A DNA stretch of 33,413 nt, taken from positions 1 to 33,413 of the forward strand of contig JAUREX010000005.1 of NCBI GenBank assembly GCA_030834485.1. Reading direction: 5' to 3'. The stretch's first letter is position 1; the number at the start of each line of letters is the position of its first letter. Below, in pieces: positions 18,896 through 28,125 of the stretch. Origin of the DNA: Gemmobacter sp. Its GTDB lineage: Bacteria; Pseudomonadota; Alphaproteobacteria; Rhodobacterales; Rhodobacteraceae. The notes beneath the pieces were generated by a model, which searched no databases, was not told the origin of the DNA, and saw only the letters and a list, made by a program, of their open reading frames with translations. A program made the position numbers and the translations under genes.

Positions 18896-20560
18896 TCAGC
18901 CCTCGGCGTCCCCGCCCTCATCCTCGGCGGGGCGCGCGGGGCGGGCGAAGCTGCGCAGGAGGAAATCGGGCATGTGCTCGCCCATGCCGACGACGCCACG
19001 ATCGCTGCGCTCAGAACGCTCTGTGCGCTCGCGCGGCTGGGCGCGCCCCTCCGGGCGCCCCTCGGTGCGGCCCGCGGGGCGATCCTCGCGCCGGCGCTCG
19101 GGTCGGGGTTCGGCTCTTGCTTCGGCGCGGGGTTCGGGCGCGGCGTCGCCCGAACGCTCGCGCCGCCGCTCGCGCTTCGGGGCGGGGGCTTCATCGGCCG
19201 CTGCCGGGGCGGGCGCGACCACGACCTGCGCGACCTCGAGCGGGGTCATCGACGCTTCCTGCCCGTGGGGCTTCACCGGGCGGTCGCGCGCGTCGCGGCG
19301 GCGATCATCGCCGCGCTTGGCGCCGCCGCGGCGGTCCTCGTCGCGCGCAACACGGGTGCGCAGGCTGCGGGCGGGGGCGTGCTCGCCCCGCTCGGGCCGA
19401 TCGTCAAAGGCGATCTCGGGTGCAGGAAGGGGCGGGATCGGCTTCTTGATGAGGTTCTCGATCCCGGCCACGTATTTCTCGTCCGAAGGGGTCGCGATCG
19501 TCAGCGCCTTGCCCAGCCGCCCGGCGCGCCCGGTGCGGCCGATGCGGTGGACGTAATCCTCCGAATGGCTCGGCACGTCGAAGTTGAACACATGGCTCAC
19601 CGCCGGGATGTCGAGGCCGCGCGCCGCCACATCCGAGGCGACCAGAAGCCGGATCGAGCCCTCGCGGAAACCATCAAGCGTGCGCGTGCGCACGGATTGG
19701 TCGAGATCGCCGTGGATCGGGCTTGCGTTGAAGCCATGCGCCTTGAGCGACTTGGCCACCACATCGACATCCATCTTGCGGTTGCAGAAGATGATCGCGT
19801 TGGTGCAGGCCTCGCCCTCGGCGGTGATGAGGGCGCGCAGCATGGCGCGCTTTTCGGCGAACGCCCGGTCGCGGCGCGAGGGGGTGAAGGTCACGAGCCC
19901 CTGCTCGATCGTCTCGGAGGTGGTGGCCTGGCGCGCCACCTCGACCCGCGCGGGGTTCGACAGGAACGCGTTGGTGATCCGCTCGATCTCGGGCGCCATC
20001 GTCGCCGAATAGAAGAACGTCTGGCGCGTGAAGGGGGTGAGCGAGAAGATCCGCTCGATGTCGGGGATGAACCCCATGTCGAGCATCCGGTCGGCCTCGT
20101 CGACGACCATCACCTCGACCCCGGTCAGAAGGAGCTTGCCGCGCTCGAAATGATCAAGCAGCCGCCCGGGCGTCGCGATCAGCACATCGACGCCCCGGTC
20201 GATGGCCGCGTCCTGATCCTTGAAGCTGACGCCCCCGATCAGCAGCGCCTTGGTCAGCCGCGTGTGCTTGGCGTAGACGTCGAAGTTCTCGGCCACCTGC
20301 GCGGCCAGTTCGCGCGTCGGCGCGAGCACGAGCGAGCGCGGCATCCGCGCCCGGGCGCGCCCCTTGATGAGGCGCGTGATGAGGGGCAGGGTAAAGCTTG
20401 CCGTCTTGCCGGTGCCGGTCTGGGCGATGCCCAGCACGTCGCGGCCTTCGAGGGCGGGCGGGATCGCCTGCGCCTGAATCGGGGTCGGTGTTTCGTAGCC
20501 GGCTTCGGCCACGGCCTGCAGGACCTTGGGGTCCAGCTTCAGGTCGGAGAATTTGGTCAT
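18896..20560 (-). CDS. DEAD-box RNA helicase (RhlE-like) with long charged C-terminal tail
   Basis: AQTGTGKTASF, VVDEADRMLDMGF, YSATMA, HRIGRTGRAGR; about 150-aa Arg/Glu/Pro-rich tail. Start at ATG 20560. Confidence 0.93.
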   Translation of the reverse strand: MTKFSDLKLDPKVLQAVAEAGYETPTPIQAQAIPPALEGRDVLGIAQTGTGKTASFTLPLITRLIKGRARARMPRSLVLAPTRELAAQVAENFDVYAKHTRLTKALLIGGVSFKDQDAAIDRGVDVLIATPGRLLDHFERGKLLLTGVEVMVVDEADRMLDMGFIPDIERIFSLTPFTRQTFFYSATMAPEIERITNAFLSNPARVEVARQATTSETIEQGLVTFTPSRRDRAFAEKRAMLRALITAEGEACTNAIIFCNRKMDVDVVAKSLKAHGFNASPIHGDLDQSVRTRTLDGFREGSIRLLVASDVAARGLDIPAVSHVFNFDVPSHSEDYVHRIGRTGRAGRLGKALTIATPSDEKYVAGIENLIKKPIPPLPAPEIAFDDRPERGEHAPARSLRTRVARDEDRRGGAKRGDDRRRDARDRPVKPHGQEASMTPLEVAQVVVAPAPAAADEAPAPKRERRRERSGDAAPEPRAEARAEPRPERRREDRPAGRTEGRPEGRAQPRERTERSERSDRGVVGMGEHMPDFLLRSFARPARPAEDEGGDAEG

Positions 20561-20747
20561 GCGCGTCCTGTCTCGGGCGGCATCGGGCCGCCGCTGCGGG
20601 ACGCGTGAATTGCCGTGCGCCCCATCATCCGGTCGCACCGGGCGTTTCCCGGCACTGCGCCGGCGCTAGCGCAAACCCCGCCCGAGGTCAAGAAATGCAA
20701 GCGCGAAACCGCTTGACCCCTCGCCACGGCGGTGGCACCCGAAGGAG

Positions 20748-21818
20748 ATGGCGCAGGCGGAACTCACGATCGACCTCGACGCGGTGGCCGCGAACTGGCG
20801 CGCGCTGGCGGGCCGGGCGGCGCATGGCGCGCGCACGGGCGCGGTCGTCAAGGCCGATGGCTACGGGCTCGGCGCGGCCGAGGTCGCGCGCGCCCTCGTG
20901 CGGGCGGGCGCGCGGCAGTTCTTCGTGGCGCAGGCCGCCGAGGGGCTGGCGCTGCGCGCAGCCCTCGGCGCGGTGCCCGACATCTTCGTGCTCTCGGGCC
21001 ATATGGAGGGCGCGACCGCCGCCATCGCCGAGGCGCGCCTCGTGCCGGCGCTCAACAGCATCGAGCAGATGACGCGCCATTTCGCCGCCCTGCCGGGCCA
21101 CCCCTTCGCGGTGCAGATCGATACCGGCATGGCGCGCCTCGGCCTGCCGCCCGACCATTGGCGCGCGGTCGCGGGCACGATCCTGCCCGAGCGGCCGCTT
21201 CTGCTCATGAGCCACCTCGCCTGCGCCGATGAGCCCGCCCACAGCATGAACGCGCAACAGCTCTCGCTCTTTCACACCCTGACCGTGGGGACGGGGATCG
21301 CGCGCTCGCTCGCGGCGACGGGGGGCGTCCTGCTCGGCCATCCCTATCATTTCGAACTCACGCGGCCGGGCATCGGGCTTTATGGCGGCGCGCCCTTCGC
21401 GCAGGCGCGCGCGGTCGTCGCGCTCGATCTGCCGGTGATCCAGACGCGGGTGATCGCGCCCGGCACGCCCGTCGGCTATGGCGCGAGCTGGATCGCCCCG
21501 CGCGAGAGCGTGATCGCGACCGTCTCGGCGGGCTATGCCGACGGGCTGCCGCGCGCACTCGGCGGCGCCCGTGCCGAGGGGGCGGGCTTTGCCCTCTGGG
21601 CGGGCGGGCAGCGCTGCCCGGTCGTGGGGCGGGTGTCGATGGACCTCATCACGGTCGATGTCACCGACCTCGACGAAGTGCCCGAAACGCTTGCGGTCCT
21701 CGGGCCGGGCCCGGGGCAGGGGGTCGATGCGCTCGCGGCCCTTGCCGGCACCATCGGCTACGAGATCCTCACGAGCCTCGGCGCGCGCTACGCCCGGCGC
21801 CATCTGGGCGGCGGATGA
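20748..21818 (+). CDS. alr: Alanine racemase
   Basis: [15 protein letters not shown]..., [12 protein letters not shown] (PLP Lys), [33 protein letters not shown]. Confidence 0.94.
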   Translation: MAQAELTIDLDAVAANWRALAGRAAHGARTGAVVKADGYGLGAAEVARALVRAGARQFFVAQAAEGLALRAALGAVPDIFVLSGHMEGATAAIAEARLVPALNSIEQMTRHFAALPGHPFAVQIDTGMARLGLPPDHWRAVAGTILPERPLLLMSHLACADEPAHSMNAQQLSLFHTLTVGTGIARSLAATGGVLLGHPYHFELTRPGIGLYGGAPFAQARAVVALDLPVIQTRVIAPGTPVGYGASWIAPRESVIATVSAGYADGLPRALGGARAEGAGFALWAGGQRCPVVGRVSMDLITVDVTDLDEVPETLAVLGPGPGQGVDALAALAGTIGYEILTSLGARYARRHLGGG

Positions 21819-22597
21819 CCGCGACCGGGGCGCTCGCCGCGCTTGGCCGGGCGGCGATCGGCGCCCTGCGCGCGGTCGGCCGGGTCGCGCTCTTTGCCGG
21901 CCGCGTCACGGCGCGGCTCTGGATGCCGCCCTTTCACGGGTCCGAATTCGCGCGCCAGATCGTCGCCATCGGCTGGCTGAGCCTGCCTGTCGTCGCGCTG
22001 ACGGCACTTTTCACCGGCGGCGCGCTCGCGCTCCAGATCTATGCGGGTGGCGCGCGCTTTTCGGCCGAGGCGGTGGTGCCCTCGATCGTGGCGATCGGGA
22101 TGGTGCGCGAGCTTGGCCCGGTGCTCGGGGGGCTGATGGTCGCGGCGCGGGTCGCAAGCTCGATCGCGGCCGAGATCGGCACGATGAAGGTGACCGAGCA
22201 GATCGACGCGCTGGTGACGCTCTCGGCCGATCCGCTGCGCTATCTGGCGCTGCCGCGCGTGCTGGCGGCGACGCTGACGGTGCCCGTCCTCGTCGCGGTT
22301 GGCGATGCGATCGGGATCATGGGCGGCTGGATCGTGGGCGTCGAGCGGCTGGGATTTGACGCGCGGGGCTATCTGCGCGTCACGACCGAATTCCTTGAGG
22401 CGGGCGATGTCGTCTCGGGTCTCGTCAAGGGGGCGGTGTTCGGCTTCATCGTGGCGGTCGCGGGCACCTATGCGGGGATGCGCTCGGGCCGGGGCGCGCA
22501 AGGGGTGGGGCAGGCGACGAAGGCCGCGGTGGTCGGGGCGTCGGTGATGATCCTTGCGGCGAATTACGTCCTGACAGAGGCGTTCTTTTCGGCATGA
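21815..22597 (+). CDS. ABC transporter permease, MlaE family
   Basis: [72 protein letters not shown] overlap with alr. Confidence 0.9.
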   Translation: MTATGALAALGRAAIGALRAVGRVALFAGRVTARLWMPPFHGSEFARQIVAIGWLSLPVVALTALFTGGALALQIYAGGARFSAEAVVPSIVAIGMVRELGPVLGGLMVAARVASSIAAEIGTMKVTEQIDALVTLSADPLRYLALPRVLAATLTVPVLVAVGDAIGIMGGWIVGVERLGFDARGYLRVTTEFLEAGDVVSGLVKGAVFGFIVAVAGTYAGMRSGRGAQGVGQATKAAVVGASVMILAANYVLTEAFFSA

Positions 22598-23340
22598 TCG
22601 CGCTCGAGGGCCTCTGCAAGTCGTTCGGCGGCGCGCCGGTCCTGCGCGGGGTCGATCTTGTGGCCGAGAGGGGCGAGAACCTCGTCGTGATCGGCGCCTC
22701 GGGCAGCGGGAAATCGGTGCTGCTCAAATGCATCCTCGGCCTCATCACGCCCGATGCGGGCATGGTGCGCTGGAAGGGTGCGGCCCTCGGCCCCGACAAT
22801 CGCGCCGATTTCCTTGCCCGCTTCGGGATGCTTTTTCAGGGGGCGGCACTCTTTGACAGCATGCCGGTCTGGCGCAACGTCGCCTTCAGGCTCTTGAACG
22901 CGCGCCCCGCGTTGCCTGTGACCGAGGCGCGCGCGCGCGCGCTCGACTGCCTCGCCCGCGTGGGCCTCTCGGAGCGGGTGGCCGATCTCTATCCGGCCGA
23001 GCTTTCGGGCGGGATGCAAAAGCGCGTGGGGCTTGCGCGCGCCATCGCGGCCGGCCCCGAGGTCCTCTTCTTCGATGAGCCGACGACGGGCCTTGATCCG
23101 GTGATGGCGGGGGTGATCGACCGCCTCATCGCCGATATCGTGCGCGATCTGGGCGTCTGCGCGATCACGATCACGCATGACATGGCCTCGGTCCGGCGCA
23201 TCGCCGACCGCGTCGCGCTTTTGCACGAGGGGCGGATCCGCTGGCGGGGCGATGTCGCGGCGCTTGGGTCCGACCCCGACCCGGTTCTGCGCCAGTTCGT
23301 CGCGGGCAGCCCCGAGGGGCCGATCGCGCCGACCGGCTAG
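22594..23340 (+). CDS. ABC transporter ATP-binding protein, MlaF-like
   Basis: [57 protein letters not shown] overlap with the permease. Confidence 0.9.
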   Translation: MIALEGLCKSFGGAPVLRGVDLVAERGENLVVIGASGSGKSVLLKCILGLITPDAGMVRWKGAALGPDNRADFLARFGMLFQGAALFDSMPVWRNVAFRLLNARPALPVTEARARALDCLARVGLSERVADLYPAELSGGMQKRVGLARAIAAGPEVLFFDEPTTGLDPVMAGVIDRLIADIVRDLGVCAITITHDMASVRRIADRVALLHEGRIRWRGDVAALGSDPDPVLRQFVAGSPEGPIAPTG

Positions 23341-23404
23341 GGCGGTCGGACTTGCATGGGCCCGGCCCCTGCGGGTATCCTGCGCCAAACCGTCCGGAGG
23401 CCCC

Positions 23405-23716
23405 ATGCGCGCCCGCATCTATCGTCCCGCCCGCACCGCGACCCAGTCAGGCAGCGCCCGCAGCCACGCCTGGGTGCTCGATTTTGCCACCGCCGCGGCG
23501 CGCGGCATCGACCCGCTGATGGGCTGGACATCCTCGGGCGACACCCAGACGCAGGTGCGGCTGCGCTTCGAGACGCGCGAGGCGGCCGAGGACTACGCGC
23601 GCGCCCACGGGATCGAGGCCGATGTGATCGAGCCGCAGAGCCGGCGTCCCAACATCCGCCCGCTTGGCTATGGCGACAATTTCGCAACCGGGCGGCGCGT
23701 GGCATGGACGCACTGA
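23405..23716 (+). CDS. ETC complex I subunit (NDUFS4/18 kDa-like) conserved region protein
   Basis: [27 protein letters not shown]...[34 protein letters not shown]...[12 protein letters not shown]. Confidence 0.9.
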   Translation: MRARIYRPARTATQSGSARSHAWVLDFATAAARGIDPLMGWTSSGDTQTQVRLRFETREAAEDYARAHGIEADVIEPQSRRPNIRPLGYGDNFATGRRVAWTH

Positions 23717-24243
23717 CGGGCGCGGTCGTCATCGCGCGCGAAAGCCCGCTCGCCCCCGATCTGGGGCATCTGATGGCGCGCCACACCGCCGACATGCACG
23801 CCGAGACCCCGCCCGAGAGCATCCACATGCTCGACGCGGGCGCGCTGGCGGCACCCGGGATCGCCTTTTACGTCATGCGCCACGCGGGCACCCCGATCGG
23901 GATGGGCGCGCTCAAGCGCCTCGGGGATGGGGCGGGCGAGGTGAAGTCGATGCATGTCCTCGCCGAATGGCGGGGCAGTGGCCTCTCGCGCCGGATGCTC
24001 GATCACCTGATGGCCGAGGCCGCGGCCGAGGGCCTCGCGCGCCTGATGCTCGAGACCGGGAGCCAGCCGGGCTTTGCCGCCGCCCGCGGGCTTTATGCGG
24101 GCGCGGGCTTTGCGGTCTGTGGCCCCTTCGCCGATTACCGCGAGGACCCCAACAGCGTCTACATGACCCGCACCCTGCCCGGCGCCGAGGGGGCTTGCGA
24201 CGGGCGCGGCGCTGGCCCACAACCGATGCCATCGGCCCCGTAG
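23704..24243 (+). CDS. GNAT family N-acetyltransferase
   Basis: [59 protein letters not shown]; start ATG 23704 overlaps the ETC gene by 13 nt; stop TAG lies inside tRNA-Arg. Confidence 0.9.
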   Translation: MDALTGAVVIARESPLAPDLGHLMARHTADMHAETPPESIHMLDAGALAAPGIAFYVMRHAGTPIGMGALKRLGDGAGEVKSMHVLAEWRGSGLSRRMLDHLMAEAAAEGLARLMLETGSQPGFAAARGLYAGAGFAVCGPFADYREDPNSVYMTRTLPGAEGACDGRGAGPQPMPSAP

Positions 24244-26276
24244 CTCAGCCGGATAGAGCACTCGCCTTCTAAGCGAATGGTCGCAGGTTCGAATCCTGCC
24301 GGGGTCGCCACCGCTGCGGCAGGGTCGGCGTCGAAATGGCCGTGGCTCGTCTTGTCCCAGTGAAAGGGCCGGCGCAGCGCCTCGGCCGCGGCCCGCCAGG
24401 CGGCAAGCGTCGCCATCGGGAAATAGAGGTGCAAAAGCGGGATTGCCGTCCAGAGCCCGAAATGGCGCGTCGCCCGCACCGCCCGCAGCGCGATCGCAAG
24501 CGCAAGCCCCTCGGCCAGGATCACGAGCCCGAGCATGAGATAGAGCGCGGCCGGCGGCAGCAGGTCGCGCGCCGGATGCGGCAGCCCGAGCGCGATCAGC
24601 CAGAACGACCACAGGACCGGCGCGAGCAGGAATTGCGACTGCGCCCCGAGAAAGACGACCTGATAGCCCAGAAAGCCGCGCGGCCCGAGGCGCCGCCAGA
24701 GCCGGCGCGGGTCGCGCATGTGCACGGCCCAGGTGATGATGTGGCCCTTGATCCAGCGCGTGCGCTGGCGCACCCAGGCGCGGGGGCGGCAATTGGCCTC
24801 TTCCTCGGTCACGGTCGCGATCATCTCGGTGCGAAACCCGTGCAGCGCGAGGCGGATGCCGAGGTCGGCATCCTCGGTCACGTTGTGGGCATCCCAGGCG
24901 TCCACCGCCTCGATCGCGGCGCGGCGCAGATAGAGCGTCGTGCCCCCGAGCGGCAGCGGCACGCCCAGCCGCTCGAGCCCCGGCATCATCACCCGAAACC
25001 AGGCGGCGTATTCGATGGTGAAGCAGCGCGCGATCCAGTTGGTGCGGGGGTTGTAGTAATCGAGGACGCCCTGCACGCAGCCGAGATCCGCGGGTGCGGC
25101 CGCAAAGCGCGCCGCGACGCGCCGCAGCTGGTCGCGCGCCGGCGCATCCTCGGCATCGAGCACCCCGATGATCGTGCCCCGCGCAAAGGGCAGCGCGAAA
25201 TTGAGCGCGCGCGGCTTGGTCCGCACCCGCCCGTCGGGCACCCGCAGCACCCGCATCCAGCCGGGCAGCCCCGCGCGGATCAGCGCCGCATGCGTGGCCC
25301 CGTCGCAGGCCTCGACCGCGAGGATGACATCGAGACGCGCGCGCGGATAGTCGATGCGGCCGAGCCGGCGCACGAGGCGCGCGGCGATGTCGGTCTCGCG
25401 ATAGAGCGGCACGATGAGGGTGACGACCGGCAGGTCGGCATCCGCAAGCGGCGGGTCGGCCCGCACCTCATGGCGCGTCGCGGCGATGAGAGCCGAGGCG
25501 CGCAGCACCACCATGGCGCAGAGTGCCGCCGCCGCGAGCGCGATGACAAGCCCGAGCACCGCGCCCGGCGCCGCGAACGCGACCGGCGCGGCGAGCATCA
25601 GCGCCACCGCCGCACGGCGCGCCCCCTTCCTGCCGCCGAGGTCGCGGCAGCTTTCGTGCGGGGCGACGCGCGCCTCGGCCCGGGCGCGTAGCCGCCCGCC
25701 CGCCGCGCCGAGGATGAGGGCGCGCAGCTCATCGGGGGTGGCGAGGGCGAAGCGGACGGGGCCGAAGCGCGCCTCGAGCCGGGTGCGGGCGGCCTCGGCA
25801 CGGGCGGGATCCTCGGCGGCGACGATGACCCCGCGCGGGGTGCGCCAGCCCGGCACGACGCCCGCCGCGATGGCCTCGGCGTGCCCGAATTGCGCGATCA
25901 GGCGGGGATCGGCCGGGGGCATGTCGGGGCCGAGCCGTGCAATCCCCGCGTGGCGGGCCCGCAGTTCGGCAAGGCGCGCCGGCGCGATGGCGTCGCGCGC
26001 GGCGAGGGCTTCGCAGAGCGCGGCATCATCCGCCGGATCGGGCAGGCGCAGCGCGCGCAGGCCCGCGGGGCTGATCGCGCCTGCCGCGACCAGCCCCGCC
26101 GCGAGGCTCTGCCCCTGCCGCGGGGGGGCGGGGGCGGGGAGCGCGGCGGCAAGCGCCCGCCGCCCCAGCAGCGCGAGGGCCGAGGCGCTTTGCGCGGCGT
26201 CATCGGCGCGCCCCCTTGGCGGGAACGGGGGCGGCAAGGGTGCGGCAGGGCGATGGGGCAGGGCAGGGGTCGGCAT
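24159..26276 (-). CDS. Membrane glycosyltransferase family 2 with N-terminal T2SSE_N/MshEN-like domain; C-terminus extends antisense through tRNA-Arg
   Basis: GT2 motifs LDAEDAP, NVTEDADLG, QRTRWIKG (QxxRW) and multiple TM segments; N-terminal QSLAAGLVAAGAISPAGLRAL and DPRLIAQFGHAEAIAAGVVPGWRTPRGVIVAAEDPA resemble T2SSE_N. The frame has no stop until 24159. Confidence 0.85.
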   Translation of the reverse strand: MPTPALPHRPAAPLPPPFPPRGRADDAAQSASALALLGRRALAAALPAPAPPRQGQSLAAGLVAAGAISPAGLRALRLPDPADDAALCEALAARDAIAPARLAELRARHAGIARLGPDMPPADPRLIAQFGHAEAIAAGVVPGWRTPRGVIVAAEDPARAEAARTRLEARFGPVRFALATPDELRALILGAAGGRLRARAEARVAPHESCRDLGGRKGARRAAVALMLAAPVAFAAPGAVLGLVIALAAAALCAMVVLRASALIAATRHEVRADPPLADADLPVVTLIVPLYRETDIAARLVRRLGRIDYPRARLDVILAVEACDGATHAALIRAGLPGWMRVLRVPDGRVRTKPRALNFALPFARGTIIGVLDAEDAPARDQLRRVAARFAAAPADLGCVQGVLDYYNPRTNWIARCFTIEYAAWFRVMMPGLERLGVPLPLGGTTLYLRRAAIEAVDAWDAHNVTEDADLGIRLALHGFRTEMIATVTEEEANCRPRAWVRQRTRWIKGHIITWAVHMRDPRRLWRRLGPRGFLGYQVVFLGAQSQFLLAPVLWSFWLIALGLPHPARDLLPPAALYLMLGLVILAEGLALAIALRAVRATRHFGLWTAIPLLHLYFPMATLAAWRAAAEALRRPFHWDKTSHGHFDADPAAAVATPAGFEPATIRLEGECSIRLSYGADGIGCGPAPRPSQAPSAPGRVRVM
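24234..24310 (+). tRNA. tRNA-Arg (anticodon TCT), CCA encoded
   Basis: GGCCCCG TA GCTCAGCCGGATAGAGC A CTCGC CTTCTAA GCGAA TGGTC GCAGG TTCGAAT CCTGC CGGGGTC G CCA: canonical cloverleaf. Confidence 0.95.
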
Positions 26277-26318
26277 GGGTGCTCCGCGGGCGATCCGCGA
26301 AGTGATGAGGCATGCCGG

Positions 26319-26333
26319 TTAATGCGCGGTTAA
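26319..26333. promoter_or_regulatory. CtrA-like binding site upstream of the GT2 gene
   Basis: TTAA-TGCGCGG-TTAA, exact TTAA-N7-TTAA, 43-57 nt upstream of the ATG at 26276. Confidence 0.6.
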
Positions 26334-26346
26334 GCTTGGGAAATCC

Positions 26347-27501
26347 TTAACCCTGCGCGCGCCGCTCGCGCATCGCGGCGGCGAAGCGGTCGAAGAGGTG
26401 GTGGCTGTCTTGCGGCCCCGGGCTCGCCTCCGGGTGGTATTGCACGGAAAAGACGGGCTTTCCCGCCACGCGGATCCCGCAGTTCGACCCGTCGAAGAGC
26501 GAGACATGCGTCTCGACCACGCCCGCGGGCAGCGTCTGGCTGTCGACCGCAAAGCCATGGTTCATGCTCGTGATCTCGACCTTGCCCGAGTCGAGGTCCT
26601 TGACCGGGTGGTTCGCGCCGTGGTGGCCGTGGTTCATCTTGACCGTGCGCGCCCCGAGCGCGAGGCCGAGCATCTGGTGCCCGAGGCAGATGCCGAAGAG
26701 CGGCAAGTCGCGCGCGAGCACGCCCCGGATCATCGGCACGGCATATTCCCCCGTCGCCGCCGGATCGCCCGGCCCGTTCGAGAGGAAGACGCCCTCGGGG
26801 TCATGGGCGAGGACATCGGCGGCGGTCGCGGTCGCGGGCAGGACCGTCACCTCGCAGCCAGCCGAGGCGAGGCAGCGCAGGATGTTGCGCTTGGCGCCGT
26901 AATCGACCGCGACGACGCGCAGCCCCGGCCCCGCGCGCCGCGCGAAGCCGCCGGGCCAGGCCCAGCGCATCTCGTCCCAGCGATAGGTCTGCGCGCAGGT
27001 CACATCTTTGGCGAGGTCGAGGCCCACGAGCCCGCGCCAGGCGCGCGCCTTGGCAACCAGCGCCGCGATGTCGAACCGGCCCGCGGGATCATGCGCAAGC
27101 GCCACATGCGGCGCGCCCTGCTGGCGGATCGCGCGCGTCAGCCGCCGGGTGTCGATGCCGCCGACGCCAATGCGCCCCATGCGCGCCATCCAGCCCGTCA
27201 GATCCCCCGCCGCGCGCCAGTTCGAGGGTTCGGTCGGATCCCATTTCACCACCATCCCGGCGGCGACGGGCTGGGCGGCCTCGTCATCCTCGGGCGTGAC
27301 GCCGACGTTGCCGATATGGGGAAAGGTGAAGGTCACGACCTGCCCGGCATAGGAGGGGTCGGTCATGATCTCCTGATAGCCGGTCATCGCGGTGTTGAAG
27401 ACCAGCTCGGCCACCGTTTCGCCCGTCGCGCCGAAGCCGTGGCCGTAAAAGACCGATCCGTCGGCAAGGGCAAGGCAGGCGGTCGGGCGCGGGGCGGACA
27501 T
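26347..27501 (-). CDS. carA: Carbamoyl-phosphate synthase small subunit
   Basis: LADGSVFYGHGFGATGETVAELVFNTAMTGYQEIMTDPSYAGQ; amidotransferase motif LFGICLGHQMLG. Start at ATG 27501. Confidence 0.95.
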   Translation of the reverse strand: MSAPRPTACLALADGSVFYGHGFGATGETVAELVFNTAMTGYQEIMTDPSYAGQVVTFTFPHIGNVGVTPEDDEAAQPVAAGMVVKWDPTEPSNWRAAGDLTGWMARMGRIGVGGIDTRRLTRAIRQQGAPHVALAHDPAGRFDIAALVAKARAWRGLVGLDLAKDVTCAQTYRWDEMRWAWPGGFARRAGPGLRVVAVDYGAKRNILRCLASAGCEVTVLPATATAADVLAHDPEGVFLSNGPGDPAATGEYAVPMIRGVLARDLPLFGICLGHQMLGLALGARTVKMNHGHHGANHPVKDLDSGKVEITSMNHGFAVDSQTLPAGVVETHVSLFDGSNCGIRVAGKPVFSVQYHPEASPGPQDSHHLFDRFAAAMRERRAQG

Positions 27502-27584
27502 GCGACTCGGGTCTCCGGGGGGTGCGTCAAAATCGCGGCACACTAGGCAGGGGGCGGCGCAGGGTCAACCCGGCGCGGCAGAGG

Positions 27585-27613
27585 TTGCCCGCGCGCGCCC
27601 CGGGGCCTATCAT
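27585..27613 (+). promoter_or_regulatory. Predicted sigma70-type promoter upstream of the YqeY-like gene
   Basis: TTGCCC (27585-27590), 17-nt spacer, TATCAT (27608-27613). Confidence 0.5.
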
Positions 27614-27645
27614 CGCGCGTTTACCCGGGTCAGGAGGGCTGCGGC

Positions 27646-28119
27646 ATGGGATTGCGCGACAGGCTTGCCGAGGCGCTGAAGGGCGCGATGAAGGCGCGAG
27701 AGGCGGACCGCCTCTCGACCCTGCGCCTCATCAACGCCGCGATCAAGGATCGCGACATCGCCGCGCGCGGTCCGGGCGACGAGGACGGCGCCCAGCGCGC
27801 CGGCGTGCCGGACGAGGAGATCCTCTCGATCCTCGCCAAGATGATCCGCCAGCGGCAGGAGAGCGCGCGCGCCTATGAAGAGGGCGGGCGGCTGGAACTT
27901 GCGGAAAAGGAACTGGCCGAAATCCGGGTGATCGAGGATTTCCTGCCCCGCCAGATGACGGCCGACGAGGTTGAGGCCGCGATCGAGGCCGCGATCGCCG
28001 AGCTTGGCGCGGGTTCGATCCGCGACATGGGCCGCGTGATGGCGCATCTCAAGGCGCGCCACGCCGGCCAGATGGATTTCGCCGCCGCCGGGGCGCGCGT
28101 CAAGGCGCGCCTCGCCTGA
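27646..28119 (+). CDS. GatB/YqeY domain-containing protein
   Basis: MGLRDRLAEALKGAMKAREADRLSTLRLINAAIKDRDIAARG...EILSILAKMIRQRQESARAYEEGGR...EDFLPRQM. Confidence 0.92.
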   Translation: MGLRDRLAEALKGAMKAREADRLSTLRLINAAIKDRDIAARGPGDEDGAQRAGVPDEEILSILAKMIRQRQESARAYEEGGRLELAEKELAEIRVIEDFLPRQMTADEVEAAIEAAIAELGAGSIRDMGRVMAHLKARHAGQMDFAAAGARVKARLA

Positions 28120-28125
28120 CGCGCC

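Noticed and set aside
18665-20608. 647-aa plus-strand ORF opposite the DEAD-box helicase
   Set aside because: Shadow ORF; the helicase motifs lie on the minus strand.
24269-24505. 78-aa minus ORF ending WRPRQDSNLRPFA
   Set aside because: Antisense tRNA-Arg peptide in an alternative frame within the GT2 gene; a common spurious annotation.
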